The notes below the pieces were generated by a model. It had not been told where the DNA came from. It made no database searches and saw only the letters and a program-made list of their open reading frames with translations. The position numbers and the translations under genes were made by a program. Of a DNA stretch of 64,000 nucleotides, positions 42,695 to 50,290 are shown piece after piece (position 1 is the stretch's first letter; each line of letters starts with the position of its first letter). The DNA is taken from positions 1-64,000 of the forward strand of contig NZ_FOQG01000020.1 of NCBI RefSeq assembly GCF_900113685.1, written 5' to 3'. The DNA is from Nocardioides psychrotolerans (GTDB taxonomy: Bacteria; Actinomycetota; Actinomycetes; Propionibacteriales; Nocardioidaceae).

Positions 42695-42893
42695 CTGTGC
42701 CCCTTTCCGGGCCGTGTGGTGGTCACCATGCTCCTCGCCCTCGGCTGAGAGCACACTGTGAACGGACCCGGTGATGGTCGTGTGTCGCCACCGGCTGTGG
42801 GGCCTCTCAGGTGGGCTCAGCGTCCTCACAGCCGCACCTCGGCACTGTGGGTGTTGTCAGTCCGCACGGTGCGGTCGACGAAGGGAGCAGATC

Positions 42894-43304
42894 ATGCGCA
42901 ACATCCGACGCAACGTGGCCCTCATCGCCTCCACGGCTGTCATCGCCAGCGTGGGTATCGGCGGTGTGATGGCAGCCCAGGCCAGCGACTCCTCCAGCCC
43001 TGACCAGTCCACGGGCCAGACCCCCGGCAACGGGGCCGAGCAGGACGAGGCCGAGGGCTCGGAAGGCGCCGAGGAGACCTCGGACGGTCCTGACGAGGGC
43101 CCGGACGCGAACCCGAACGAGCCGGGTCACCAGGACGCCGACGAAAGCGGCGAGGCCGACGAGGCCGACGGTGCTGAGGAGGCTGACGGCGTGGAGGAGG
43201 CTGACGGCACCGAGGAGACCTCGGACGGTCCCGACCAGGGCCCGGACGCCAACCCGAACGAGCCGGGTCACCAGGACGCCGACGAGAGCGGCGAGAGCAA
43301 CTAG
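42894..43304 (+). CDS. Secreted Asp/Glu-rich protein with internal duplication
   Basis: 136 residues from ATG 42894 with AAGGGAG upstream. A signal peptide (RNVALIASTAVIASVGIGGVMAAQA) precedes a low-complexity acidic chain. The 28-residue block EETSDGPDEGPDANPNEPGHQDADESGE occurs twice (one D/Q-type change), separated by an EAD-rich spacer. No family is recognised; the composition suggests cation binding or an extended surface polymer. It is divergent from the two-component operon and may be its target. Confidence 0.75.
   Translation: MRNIRRNVALIASTAVIASVGIGGVMAAQASDSSSPDQSTGQTPGNGAEQDEAEGSEGAEETSDGPDEGPDANPNEPGHQDADESGEADEADGAEEADGVEEADGTEETSDGPDQGPDANPNEPGHQDADESGESN
43071..43154 (+). repeat. 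84-bp direct repeat, copy 1
   Basis: Encodes the first acidic block of the secreted protein. Nearly identical to 43212-43295, with a few substitutions. Confidence 0.8.
43212..43295 (+). repeat. 84-bp direct repeat, copy 2
   Basis: Second copy of the acidic block, ending just before the stop codon. Confidence 0.8.
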
Positions 43305-43351
43305 TCCGTCGGTAACACGGCACCGAACGCCCCCGAAAGGTGCTGTGAGGC

Positions 43352-43385
43352 CGGTGGGGCCACCGCTGTCGCGGTGGCCCCACCG
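43352..43385 (+). terminator. Strong hairpin after the acidic protein gene
   Basis: A perfect 15-base stem, CGGTGGGGCCACCGC (43352-43366) with its complement (43371-43385), and a TGTC loop. No T tract, as often in high-GC species. The remaining 43386-43662 stretch has no gene I can support and should hold the next promoter. Confidence 0.8.
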
Positions 43386-43662
43386 TGCGGTGTCAAACCG
43401 TGTCCGCCCTGGTGCCAGATGCGCGAGGACTGCCTGCGCTACGACGTCAGCGTGGACACGGTCTTCACCTCCGTCCTGACCCTGCCCCGGGCGAGGGTGT
43501 TGATGCTCCCGACCTACCTCCGCCCGCGCCCCGAGCGGCCCCTGCTCCTCCGGATCGACATGCCCGTTCCTGGCACGACTCGGCGCAGACGACGCTCGTC
43601 TCCCCACCGATCCCACGTCGCGGTCAGGTCGTGTGCAGGTTCGTCACCGCACAGTGACGTTC

Positions 43663-44478
43663 ATGACGACAACTCTCCCGGCCGGCAGCACCGGCCGACG
43701 CATGCTGAACAAGGTCCCCGAGGTCACCGTCTTCTTCTGGGTGATCAAGATCCTCTGCACGACCGTGGGCGAGAGCTTCGCCGACTACGTCAACGAGACC
43801 CTCGGCTTCGGGCTCACCAACACCACGGTGCTGTTCTCCGCGGGGCTGGTGGTCGTTCTGGTCCTGCAGTTCCGGGCACGCCGCTACATCCCGAGCATCT
43901 ACTGGCTCGCCGTGGTCCTGATCAGCGTGGTCGGCACGCTGCTCACCGACAACCTGACCGATGCCCGGGGCGTTCCCCTGTGGGCCAGCTCCACGGTGTT
44001 CGCCGTGCTGCTCGCCGGCGTCTTCGCGGCCTGGTACGCCCGGGAGCGCACCCTCTCGATCCACTCGATCAACACCACGCCGCGTGAGGCCTGGTACTGG
44101 CTGGTCGTCCTGGTCACCTTCGCGCTGGGCACCGCGGTGGGCGACTGGACGCTCGAGCTCACCGGTTGGTCGCCGGGCGCCTCGATCCTGCTGCCGGCGA
44201 GCCTGATCCTCGCGGTCCTGGCAGCGTGGCGCTTCGGGATGGGGCCGGTCCTGTCCTTCTGGCTCGCCTACATCCTGACCCGCCCGCTGGGCGCCAACAT
44301 CGGCGACTTCCTCGCCCTACCCCGCACCGACGGCGGCCTCGGGCTGGGCACGCTGGTGACCAGCGTGGTGTTCCTCGTGACCATCCTCGGCACCGTCGTC
44401 TACCTCACACGCTCTCGCGTGGACCGCACCGAGTCCGTCGCTCCCTCCACTGACGGAGCAGCTAGCGCCACCAGCTGA
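43663..44478 (+). CDS. COG4705-type membrane protein
   Basis: 271 residues, eight or so helices. It shows two-fold internal similarity: FWVIKILCTTVGESFADYVNETLGFGL near 25-50 and YWLVVLVTFALGTAVGDWTLELTGWSPG near 148-175, each with TxxG-x-D/E motifs. This fits the uncharacterised COG4705 membrane-anchored family. Start ATG 43663; GTG 43654 is possible. Function unknown. A strong hairpin follows. Confidence 0.7.
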   Translation: MTTTLPAGSTGRRMLNKVPEVTVFFWVIKILCTTVGESFADYVNETLGFGLTNTTVLFSAGLVVVLVLQFRARRYIPSIYWLAVVLISVVGTLLTDNLTDARGVPLWASSTVFAVLLAGVFAAWYARERTLSIHSINTTPREAWYWLVVLVTFALGTAVGDWTLELTGWSPGASILLPASLILAVLAAWRFGMGPVLSFWLAYILTRPLGANIGDFLALPRTDGGLGLGTLVTSVVFLVTILGTVVYLTRSRVDRTESVAPSTDGAASATS

Positions 44479-44501
44479 GTCATCACGACGACTGATTGGC
44501 T

Positions 44502-44535
44502 TCGGGCCCCGGGCGAACAGCTGCCCGGGGCCCGA
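44502..44535 (+). terminator. Intrinsic terminator after the COG4705 gene
   Basis: Perfect 13-base stem TCGGGCCCCGGGC (44502-44514) and GCCCGGGGCCCGA (44523-44535) with an 8-base loop, followed by GGGTATTTC. Confidence 0.8.
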
Positions 44536-44622
44536 GGGTATTTCGCCCGGGGGCAGTGAGGACGCGTCTTGCTGCTTCGATCGGTCAGGTGCCCGGCAGG
44601 TGAGCGCTCCTACGGTCACACC

Positions 44623-45245
44623 ATGATCGCCCTCCTGACTCCACTGCTCTATGCCTTGGGCCCGGCGGCCCGGCGGCCCGGCGGCCCGGCGGCCCGGCGG
44701 CCCTGCTGCTCGCCATGGCCATCGTCTTCGCCGAGACCGGCCTGCTCCTCGGCTTCTTCCTCCCCGGCGACTCGCTGCTGTTCACGGTCGGCATCCTGGT
44801 CGCGACCGGGGTAGTGCACCTGCCGTTGCCGTTGCCGTTGCCGCTGGTGGCCGCGTGCCTCTTCGCCGCTGCGGCGGCCGGGGATCAGGTGGGCTACCTG
44901 CTGGGTCGCCGGTTCGGACCGCGGCTCTTCGATCGTGCCGACTCCCGGCTGTTCTCGCGCTCGCACGCTGAGCGGGCCGAGGCCTTCTTCGCCAAGCACG
45001 GCCCGAAGGCCGTGATCCTGGCCCGCTTCCTGCCGGTGGTGAGAACGTTCACGCCGGTCGTCGCCGGCGTGGCGCGCATGCCACGAGGCAGCTTCTCGCT
45101 CTTCAACCTCGCGGGAGCGGCCATGTGGGCCGTCTCGCTCATCCCGGCAGCCGGGGCCCTGGTGCGCCACCGACAGGGCGCGATCCGGGCTCCTGGTCAG
45201 TCGACCTCCGCGGCATCTGACGAGCACGTCGAGGTGCTGCGATGA
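44623..45245 (+). pseudogene. DedA family protein, out of frame at an 8-bp repeat (possible phase-variable gene)
   Basis: ATG 44623 starts MIALLTPLLYALGP and then enters five copies of CCCGGCGG that shift it out of the DedA frame. The DedA frame is readable from ATG 44715: MAIVFAETGLLLGFFLPGDSLLF, AAAAAGDQVGYLLGRRFG, ARFLPVVRTFTPVVAGVARM. With one or four repeat copies ATG 44623 would be in frame; one copy gives the natural-looking LGPAALLLAMAIVFAETG. The C-terminus also leaves the family pattern after WAVSLIPAAG and lacks the last helix. So the gene is either off, decayed, or the repeat is an assembly error. Confidence 0.7.
44661..44700 (+). repeat. Five tandem copies of the 8-bp unit CCCGGCGG
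   Basis: Exactly five units with a following CCC. The unit length is not a multiple of three, so each gain or loss changes the reading frame of the DedA gene. Confidence 0.9.
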
Positions 45246-45249
45246 ACCT

Positions 45250-45588
45250 GTGCGGAGCGCCGGGCCGTCCACCACCCCCGCGCGTCCGAGCGCCGTCCGC
45301 AGCACGGTCGATGACGTCGTCGGTGTCGATCACGTCGACAACCCAGCCGAGGTCCGAGTCCTCCTGCACTCCCTGGGCCTGCCCGTCGCCATGTCCCCAG
45401 GACTCGCAGCGTGGAAGCCTGCCACCGCCTCGGCCATCGACGGCCCCGTCGGGAGGGACCTGCAGCACTTCACGGATCTGGATCGCACGAAGGCCACGAC
45501 CGTCCTGGGAGGCCACCAGGTCCGGGGACGCGTCGTCCGTGACCGGCCCCTATCGCTAGCTGCCCTTCCGCCACCGCCCCGACCATGA
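45250..45588 (+). CDS. Hypothetical protein, uncertain
   Basis: 112 codons from GTG 45250 with G/C-biased third positions. The middle part (VDDVVGVDHVDNPAEVRVLLHSLGLPVAMSPGLAAWK) looks protein-like but matches no family I know; the ends are Pro/Arg-rich. It lies between the decayed DedA gene and the convergent CDF exporter, so it may also be leftover sequence. No other gene is supported in this 350-base stretch. Confidence 0.3.
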   Translation: MRSAGPSTTPARPSAVRSTVDDVVGVDHVDNPAEVRVLLHSLGLPVAMSPGLAAWKPATASAIDGPVGRDLQHFTDLDRTKATTVLGGHQVRGRVVRDRPLSLAALPPPPRP

Positions 45589-45593
45589 CCAGA

Positions 45594-46616
45594 TCACAAT
45601 TTCGGGTCGATGGTCGGGTCGATGGTCGGGTCGATGGTCGGGCCGACGTGGACCGTGACCGCGTCCATCTTGGCCACGGCCGCCAGCACGGCGCCTTCGG
45701 CGGCATGCGCCAACTGGTGGGCGTCCGAGAGGTCCAGGGACGGGTCGGCGAGGATGCTGGCCTCACCTCGCAGACGGTGGCCCACCCAGCGCACCCTCAG
45801 GTCGATCACGCCACGGACTCCCGGGACGTCGACCAGGGCAGCATGGGCCGCGGCCGTCAGGTGAGGGTCCACGGCATCCATGAGCCTGCGGTAGACATCA
45901 CGTGCGGCACTCCGCAGGACCACCAGGATCGCCACCGTGATGAGGATCCCGACGATCGGGTCGGCCAGTGGCATCCCGAGCAGGCTCCCGACGGCACCTG
46001 CCACCACGGCCAACGAGGTGAACCCGTCGGTGCGTGCGTGGTGTCCGTCAGCCACCAGGGCGGCCGAGCCGATGCGCCGCCCCACACGCATCCGGTAGCC
46101 GGCGACCACCTCGTTGCCGGCAAAGCCCACCACTCCTGCGGCCGCGACCAGCCACGGATGGTCAAGGGGCTGCGGATCGAGGAGCCGTCGGGTCGATTCG
46201 TAGCCGGCCACGAGGGCGGACAGGGCGATCATCAACACGATGAAGACGCCTGCCAGGTCCTCGGCGCGCCCATAACCGTAGGTGTAGGCCCGTGTGGCGG
46301 GTCGCCGACCGACCACGAAGGCCACCCACAGCGGCAGAGCCGTGAAGGCGTCGGAGAAGTTGTGGATGGTGTCGGCCAGCAGGGCGACCGAGCCGGTCAG
46401 CGCGAAGACCAGCGCCTGACCCAACGCCGTGACCAGCAGCACCACGAGGCTGATCTTGACTGCTCGGATGCCTTGCGTGCTCGCCGTCAACGCGTCATCG
46501 ATCGAGTCCGCGTGATCGTGCGAGTGACCACCCACCAGAGCGCGGGCCTTGGCCAGCACGCTCCTCGACCCGTGGTCGTGGCCGTGTCCGTGGCCGTGCT
46601 CGTGCTGGTTCGTCAT
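45594..46616 (-). CDS. Cation diffusion facilitator (zinc-type exporter)
   Basis: 340 residues from ATG 46616. His-rich N-terminus (HEHGHGHGHDHG). The transport site is HD-HD type, with ADTIHNFSDAF (about 81) and ADGHHARTDGF (about 186), typical of Zn carriers. C-terminal cytoplasmic domain VYRRLMDAVDPHLTAAAHAAL onward ends in GPTIDPTIDPTIDPKL, a 12-bp tandem repeat in DNA (about 45600-45640). It overlaps the ArsR stop by 4 bases and so is controlled with it. Confidence 0.88.
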   Translation of the reverse strand: MTNQHEHGHGHGHDHGSRSVLAKARALVGGHSHDHADSIDDALTASTQGIRAVKISLVVLLVTALGQALVFALTGSVALLADTIHNFSDAFTALPLWVAFVVGRRPATRAYTYGYGRAEDLAGVFIVLMIALSALVAGYESTRRLLDPQPLDHPWLVAAAGVVGFAGNEVVAGYRMRVGRRIGSAALVADGHHARTDGFTSLAVVAGAVGSLLGMPLADPIVGILITVAILVVLRSAARDVYRRLMDAVDPHLTAAAHAALVDVPGVRGVIDLRVRWVGHRLRGEASILADPSLDLSDAHQLAHAAEGAVLAAVAKMDAVTVHVGPTIDPTIDPTIDPKL

Positions 46617-46951
46617 GACACCCCGTCCGGGCGTTGGTGGTGCGCGGGCACACCGTTGCCGAGGTGCTCGGCGTGATGCAACGCGTCGGTGACGAGCTGT
46701 CGCGCATGGTCGTTGGCCAGCTGGTAATAGATCGTCGTGCCCTCGCGACGCGTCGTCACCAGGCGCGCGAGCCGCAGCTTGGCCAGGTGCTGGCTCGTCG
46801 CCGCCTGCGGCTTGCCCACGGCGAGCGCGAGGTCGTGGACCGACACCTCGCCCTCGACCATGCGCCACAGCAGACGCACGCGGGTGCCGTCCGACAGCAT
46901 CCGAAAGACCTCGACCGCGACGTCGACGGACTCCGTATCCGGATCGCTCAT
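46613..46951 (-). CDS. ArsR/SmtB family metal sensor
   Basis: 112 residues from ATG 46951 with GGGAGGTGGAG upstream; the frame to 46984 would cross the operator. HTH: VRLLWRMVEGEVSVHDLALAVGKPQAATSQHLAKLRLARLVTTRREGTTIYYQLA. The C-terminal helix is His-rich (DHARQLVTDALHHAEHLGNGVPAHH), as in Zn/Ni/Co sensors with an alpha-5 site. It would repress itself and the CDF gene until metal binds. Confidence 0.88.
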   Translation of the reverse strand: MSDPDTESVDVAVEVFRMLSDGTRVRLLWRMVEGEVSVHDLALAVGKPQAATSQHLAKLRLARLVTTRREGTTIYYQLANDHARQLVTDALHHAEHLGNGVPAHHQRPDGVS

Positions 46952-46964
46952 CTCCACCTCCCAT

Positions 46965-46980
46965 TTATATGCGCATATAA
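46965..46980. promoter_or_regulatory. ArsR operator
   Basis: TTATATGCGCATATAA is a perfect 16-base palindrome 13 bases upstream of the ArsR start, in otherwise GC-rich DNA. Its form fits ArsR/SmtB operators. Confidence 0.75.
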
Positions 46981-47024
46981 GCATACGTGACGCTTGGGTC
47001 GCGGACCGAATCGGTCGGCACGGG

Positions 47025-47162
47025 TCAGGCCAGGAGAGCGTCGGCGAGGATCAGCTGGAGCACGATGGTGAGGATGGTCATCGCGAGGGCCGTCACGCAG
47101 GCGGTCAGGATGACGATCTGTCTGCGAAACGAACTGGGCACGCTCGTGCGGGACAGCCTCAC
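47025..47162 (-). pseudogene. Histidine kinase remnant (first membrane helix only)
   Basis: GTG 47162 overlaps the stop of the response regulator (GTGA), exactly as kinase genes do in this region. It encodes 45 residues, including FRRQIVILTACVTALAMTILTIVLQLILADALLA, then TGA. This is the start of a sensor kinase with its first helix; the sensor, H box and ATPase are absent. The ArsR operator follows 45 bases beyond. Confidence 0.6.
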
Positions 47163-47821
47163 GTCAGACGAAACCCGACACCGCGCACGGTCTCGATCGT
47201 GACGGGGGAGCCGATGGAGTCGAGCTTGGTGCGGATGCGACGCACGAAGGAGTCGATGGTGTTCTCGGCGACGACGGCGCCGTCGGGCCAGGCGGCGGCG
47301 ACCACGGTGCGTCGTCGTACGACATCTCCGGGGCGGGAGGTGATGGCCGCGAGCATCCTGTACTCGGTGGGGGTGAGCAGCACCTCGCCCTGGGCGGACC
47401 TGACCCCGTGCCGGGCTGGGTCGAGCACAAGCCCGGAGGCGTCGTGAGCTCCCGCTGGCCGTCCCCGCTTCGCGAGGGCCTCGACCCTGGCGATCAGCTC
47501 CTTGACGTCGAACGGCTTGGGCAGGTAGTCGTCACCGCCGGCGCTGAAGCCGGAGAGCTTGTCCTGGACGGTCCCCAGTGCTGTGAGGAAAAGGACGGGT
47601 GCTGATTGTCCGGCCGAGCGCAGGGCCTGGGTGACGTCGCGGCCGTCGGAGTCAGGAAGCCCGATGTCCATGATGAGCACGTCGACGGCACTGTCGGCGC
47701 CGAAGCGTCGCAGCGCCTCACCTCCGTCGTACGCCGTCAGGACCTCGTGCCCGGCGAACCCCATCGCCTGAGAGACCAGACGGCGGATCGACGGGTCGTC
47801 CTCACAGATCCCGATCAACAT
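47159..47821 (-). CDS. OmpR-type response regulator without a visible kinase
   Basis: 220 residues from ATG 47821, preferred over ATG 47830 because GAGAGG sits 9 bases upstream. Receiver: IGICEDDPSIRRLV, phospho-Asp in VLIMDIGLPDSDG, VLFLTALGT, LPKPFDVKEL. Winged helix: LTPTEYRMLAAITSRPGDVVRRRTVVAAAWPD and NTIDSFVRRIRTKLD. Its cognate kinase appears reduced to a stub, so it may be controlled by another kinase or be inactive. Confidence 0.85.
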   Translation of the reverse strand: MLIGICEDDPSIRRLVSQAMGFAGHEVLTAYDGGEALRRFGADSAVDVLIMDIGLPDSDGRDVTQALRSAGQSAPVLFLTALGTVQDKLSGFSAGGDDYLPKPFDVKELIARVEALAKRGRPAGAHDASGLVLDPARHGVRSAQGEVLLTPTEYRMLAAITSRPGDVVRRRTVVAAAWPDGAVVAENTIDSFVRRIRTKLDSIGSPVTIETVRGVGFRLT

Positions 47822-47991
47822 CGTCTTCATCCTCTCGCCGCGAGTCTCTCAGCATGGCGTCCCATCGGGCTTGTCGAGCGCATGGACAACGGTCCCCCCA
47901 GGCACCTGCAAATGGCCTGACCGGCTGACGCGCTCCCGCGCCGTCGGCGGGAGCACCGTCAGGGGTCGGGCCCCTCCGAACAGCCCGGAAG

Positions 47992-48016
47992 ATGGGGCGC
48001 GCCAGGTGCGCCCCAT
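47992..48016. terminator. Hairpin downstream of the CopA gene
   Basis: ATGGGGCGC (47992-48000) pairs with GCGCCCCAT (48008-48016) around a 7-base loop, between the CopA stop and the response regulator start. No gene is supported in the rest of 47831-48077. Confidence 0.65.
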
Positions 48017-48077
48017 GCTCCGCTCTGACGCCCACCTTGAACACCAGGGCCGACCGCACCGATCAGGAGGTTCCCTC

Positions 48078-50264
48078 CTAGAGCCTGACCGAGCGCAACC
48101 GGAGCGCGTTGGTGATGACGCTGACCGAGGAGAGCGCCATGGCGGCCGCGGCGATGATCGGGGAGAGCAGCAGCCCGAACGTGGGGTAGAGGACACCGGC
48201 GGCGACGGGGATGCCGGCGACGTTGTAGATGAAGGCGAAGACGAGGTTCTGGCGGATGTTGGACATGGTGGCCTGGGAGAGGCGGCGGGCGTTGACGATG
48301 CCGGTGAGGTCCCCGCGGAGCAGGGTCACGCCGGCGCTCTCCATCGCTACGTCGGTGCCGGAGCTCATCGCGAGGCCGACGTCTGCGGCGGCGAGAGCGG
48401 GGGCGTCGTTGACGCCGTCGCCGGCCATCGCGACGACGCGTCCCTCGGCCCTGAGCTGGGTGACGATGTCGCTCTTGTGATCGGGCAGGACCTCGGCCTC
48501 GACCCGGTCGATGTGCAGCATCCGGGCTACGGCGGTGGCGGTGACCCGGTTGTCGCCGGTGAGCATGACGACCTCGATGCCCTCGGCACGCAGGGCCTCG
48601 AGTGCTGCGGGAGTGGTCTCCTTGACGGGGTCGGCGATCGCGAAGATGCCCGCGACCCGGTCGTCGACGCCGATGAAGATCGCGGTGGCGCCATCGGCTC
48701 GCAGCTCATCGGCACGGTCGGTGAGGGCGGTGGTGTCCAGGTCGTGGGAGAGCAGGAAGGTGGCGCTGCCCAGCAGGACGCGGTGTCCTTCGACGACGCC
48801 CACGACGCCCTTGCCCACGGGTGAGTCGAAGTCGCTCACCGAGGGGATGCTCATCCCTTGCGCCTCGGCGGCGTGGACGACGGCCTGGGCGAGGGGGTGC
48901 TCGGATGCCCGCTCGACACCGGCGGCGAGACGCAGGAGCTCGTCACGCTCGAAGCCGTCGAGCGCGACGACCTGCGTGACCGAGGGGCGTCCCTCGGTCA
49001 GGGTGCCGGTCTTGTCGACCACGAGAGTGTCGACCTTCTCCATCAGCTCGAGCGCCTCGGCGTTCTTGATGAGGACACCGAGCCCGGCTCCGCGACCGAC
49101 ACCGACCATGATCGAGACCGGTGTGGCGAGCCCCAGCGCGCACGGGCAGGCGATGATCAGGACGGCGACCGCCACGATCAGGGCGTGCGCGAGCCGCGGC
49201 TCGGGACCCACGATGCCCCAGACGATCGCGGCGATCACGGCGACTCCGAGCACGACGGGCACGAACCAGCCCGAGACACGGTCGGCCATCCGCTGGATCG
49301 GCGCGCGTGAGCGCTGGGCATCGGCGACCATCTGCACGATCCGCGCGAGCATGGTGTCGCGGCCGACCTTCTCGGCCCGCACGACCAAGGACCCGGTCTG
49401 GTTGAGCGTCCCGCCGATGACCGCATCGCCCGCGCTCTTGGAGACCGGCATCGACTCCCCGGTGACGAGGGACTCATCCAGGGAGGAGCGGCCGTCCTCG
49501 ACGACCCCGTCGACCGGGACCTTCTCACCGGGACGCACCCGCAGCCGGTCGCCGATCTGGACCAGGTCGAGGGTGACCTCCTCCTCGGAGTCGTCGGTGC
49601 CGATCCGACGCGCGGTCTTGGGGGTGAGGTCGAGCAGCGCCCTGATCGCCCCCGAGGTCTGCTCCCGGGCACGCAGCTCGAGGACCTGCCCCAGCAGGAC
49701 CAGCACCGTGATGACCGCGGCCGCCTCGAAGTAGACGTCGACCGTCCCGCCCATGTCGCGGAAGGAGTCCGGGAAGATCCCCGGCGCCAGGGTCGCCACG
49801 ACGGAGAACACCCAGGCCACGCCGGTGCCCATCGCGATCAGGGTGAACATGTTGAGCTGCATCGTGCGCACCGAGGTCCACCCGCGGGTGAAGAACGGCC
49901 ACCCGGCCCACAGCACCACCGGGGTGGCGAGCACGAGCTGGATCCAGGTCGCGGTCCTCGCGGACACGAACTCGAACGCCGACGGCACGAAGTGCATCCC
50001 CATCTCCAGGATCACCACCGGTACGGCGAGCAGCAGGCCGATCCAGAAACGACGCGTCATGTCGACCAGCTCGGCGCTCGGGCCGGTGTCCGCGGTGACG
50101 GTCAGGGGCTCGAGCGCCATCCCGCAGATCGGGCACGCCCCCGGGCCGGGCTGGCGGATCTCGGGGTGCATCGGACACGTGTATTCGACCGCCGCGCCTC
50201 CGTCGACACCGGCGGTGGGCCCGGTAGTGGCGGCCGGGTGCGAGGTGTGGTGATGACTGCTCAT
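48078..50264 (-). CDS. copA: P1B-type copper-translocating ATPase
   Basis: 728 residues. N-terminal His-rich stretch and a short metal-binding domain YTCPMHPEI..CPICGMAL (about 28-52). The membrane CPC motif is in IIACPCALGLATPVSIM (about 372), phospho-Asp in VVDKTGTLTEG (about 414), hinge MAGDGVNDAPALAAADVG (about 632). The last helix has ALSSVSVITNALRL, the Cu(I)-type P1B-1 signature. It exports Cu(I) (or Ag). A 17-base palindrome overlaps its promoter. Confidence 0.9.
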   Translation of the reverse strand: MSSHHHTSHPAATTGPTAGVDGGAAVEYTCPMHPEIRQPGPGACPICGMALEPLTVTADTGPSAELVDMTRRFWIGLLLAVPVVILEMGMHFVPSAFEFVSARTATWIQLVLATPVVLWAGWPFFTRGWTSVRTMQLNMFTLIAMGTGVAWVFSVVATLAPGIFPDSFRDMGGTVDVYFEAAAVITVLVLLGQVLELRAREQTSGAIRALLDLTPKTARRIGTDDSEEEVTLDLVQIGDRLRVRPGEKVPVDGVVEDGRSSLDESLVTGESMPVSKSAGDAVIGGTLNQTGSLVVRAEKVGRDTMLARIVQMVADAQRSRAPIQRMADRVSGWFVPVVLGVAVIAAIVWGIVGPEPRLAHALIVAVAVLIIACPCALGLATPVSIMVGVGRGAGLGVLIKNAEALELMEKVDTLVVDKTGTLTEGRPSVTQVVALDGFERDELLRLAAGVERASEHPLAQAVVHAAEAQGMSIPSVSDFDSPVGKGVVGVVEGHRVLLGSATFLLSHDLDTTALTDRADELRADGATAIFIGVDDRVAGIFAIADPVKETTPAALEALRAEGIEVVMLTGDNRVTATAVARMLHIDRVEAEVLPDHKSDIVTQLRAEGRVVAMAGDGVNDAPALAAADVGLAMSSGTDVAMESAGVTLLRGDLTGIVNARRLSQATMSNIRQNLVFAFIYNVAGIPVAAGVLYPTFGLLLSPIIAAAAMALSSVSVITNALRLRSVRL

Positions 50265-50273
50265 GGACCCAAC

Positions 50274-50290
50274 ATACCCCCATGGGGTAT
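50274..50290. promoter_or_regulatory. Palindrome at the copA promoter
   Basis: ATACCCC (50274-50280) and GGGGTAT (50284-50290) form perfect 7-base arms around CAT, 10 bases upstream of the copA start. This is the form of CsoR-family sites. It touches the stop codon of the upstream methyltransferase gene. Confidence 0.65.

Noticed and set aside
42807..43616. Reverse-strand frame opposite the acidic protein
   Set aside because: Mirror of the acidic repeats (Val/Leu/Arg-rich) with no signal or family match; it also runs through the terminator.
45600..45640. 12-bp tandem repeat at the end of the CDF gene as a phase switch
   Set aside because: The unit is a multiple of three, so copy changes only add or remove TIDP residues at the protein tail.
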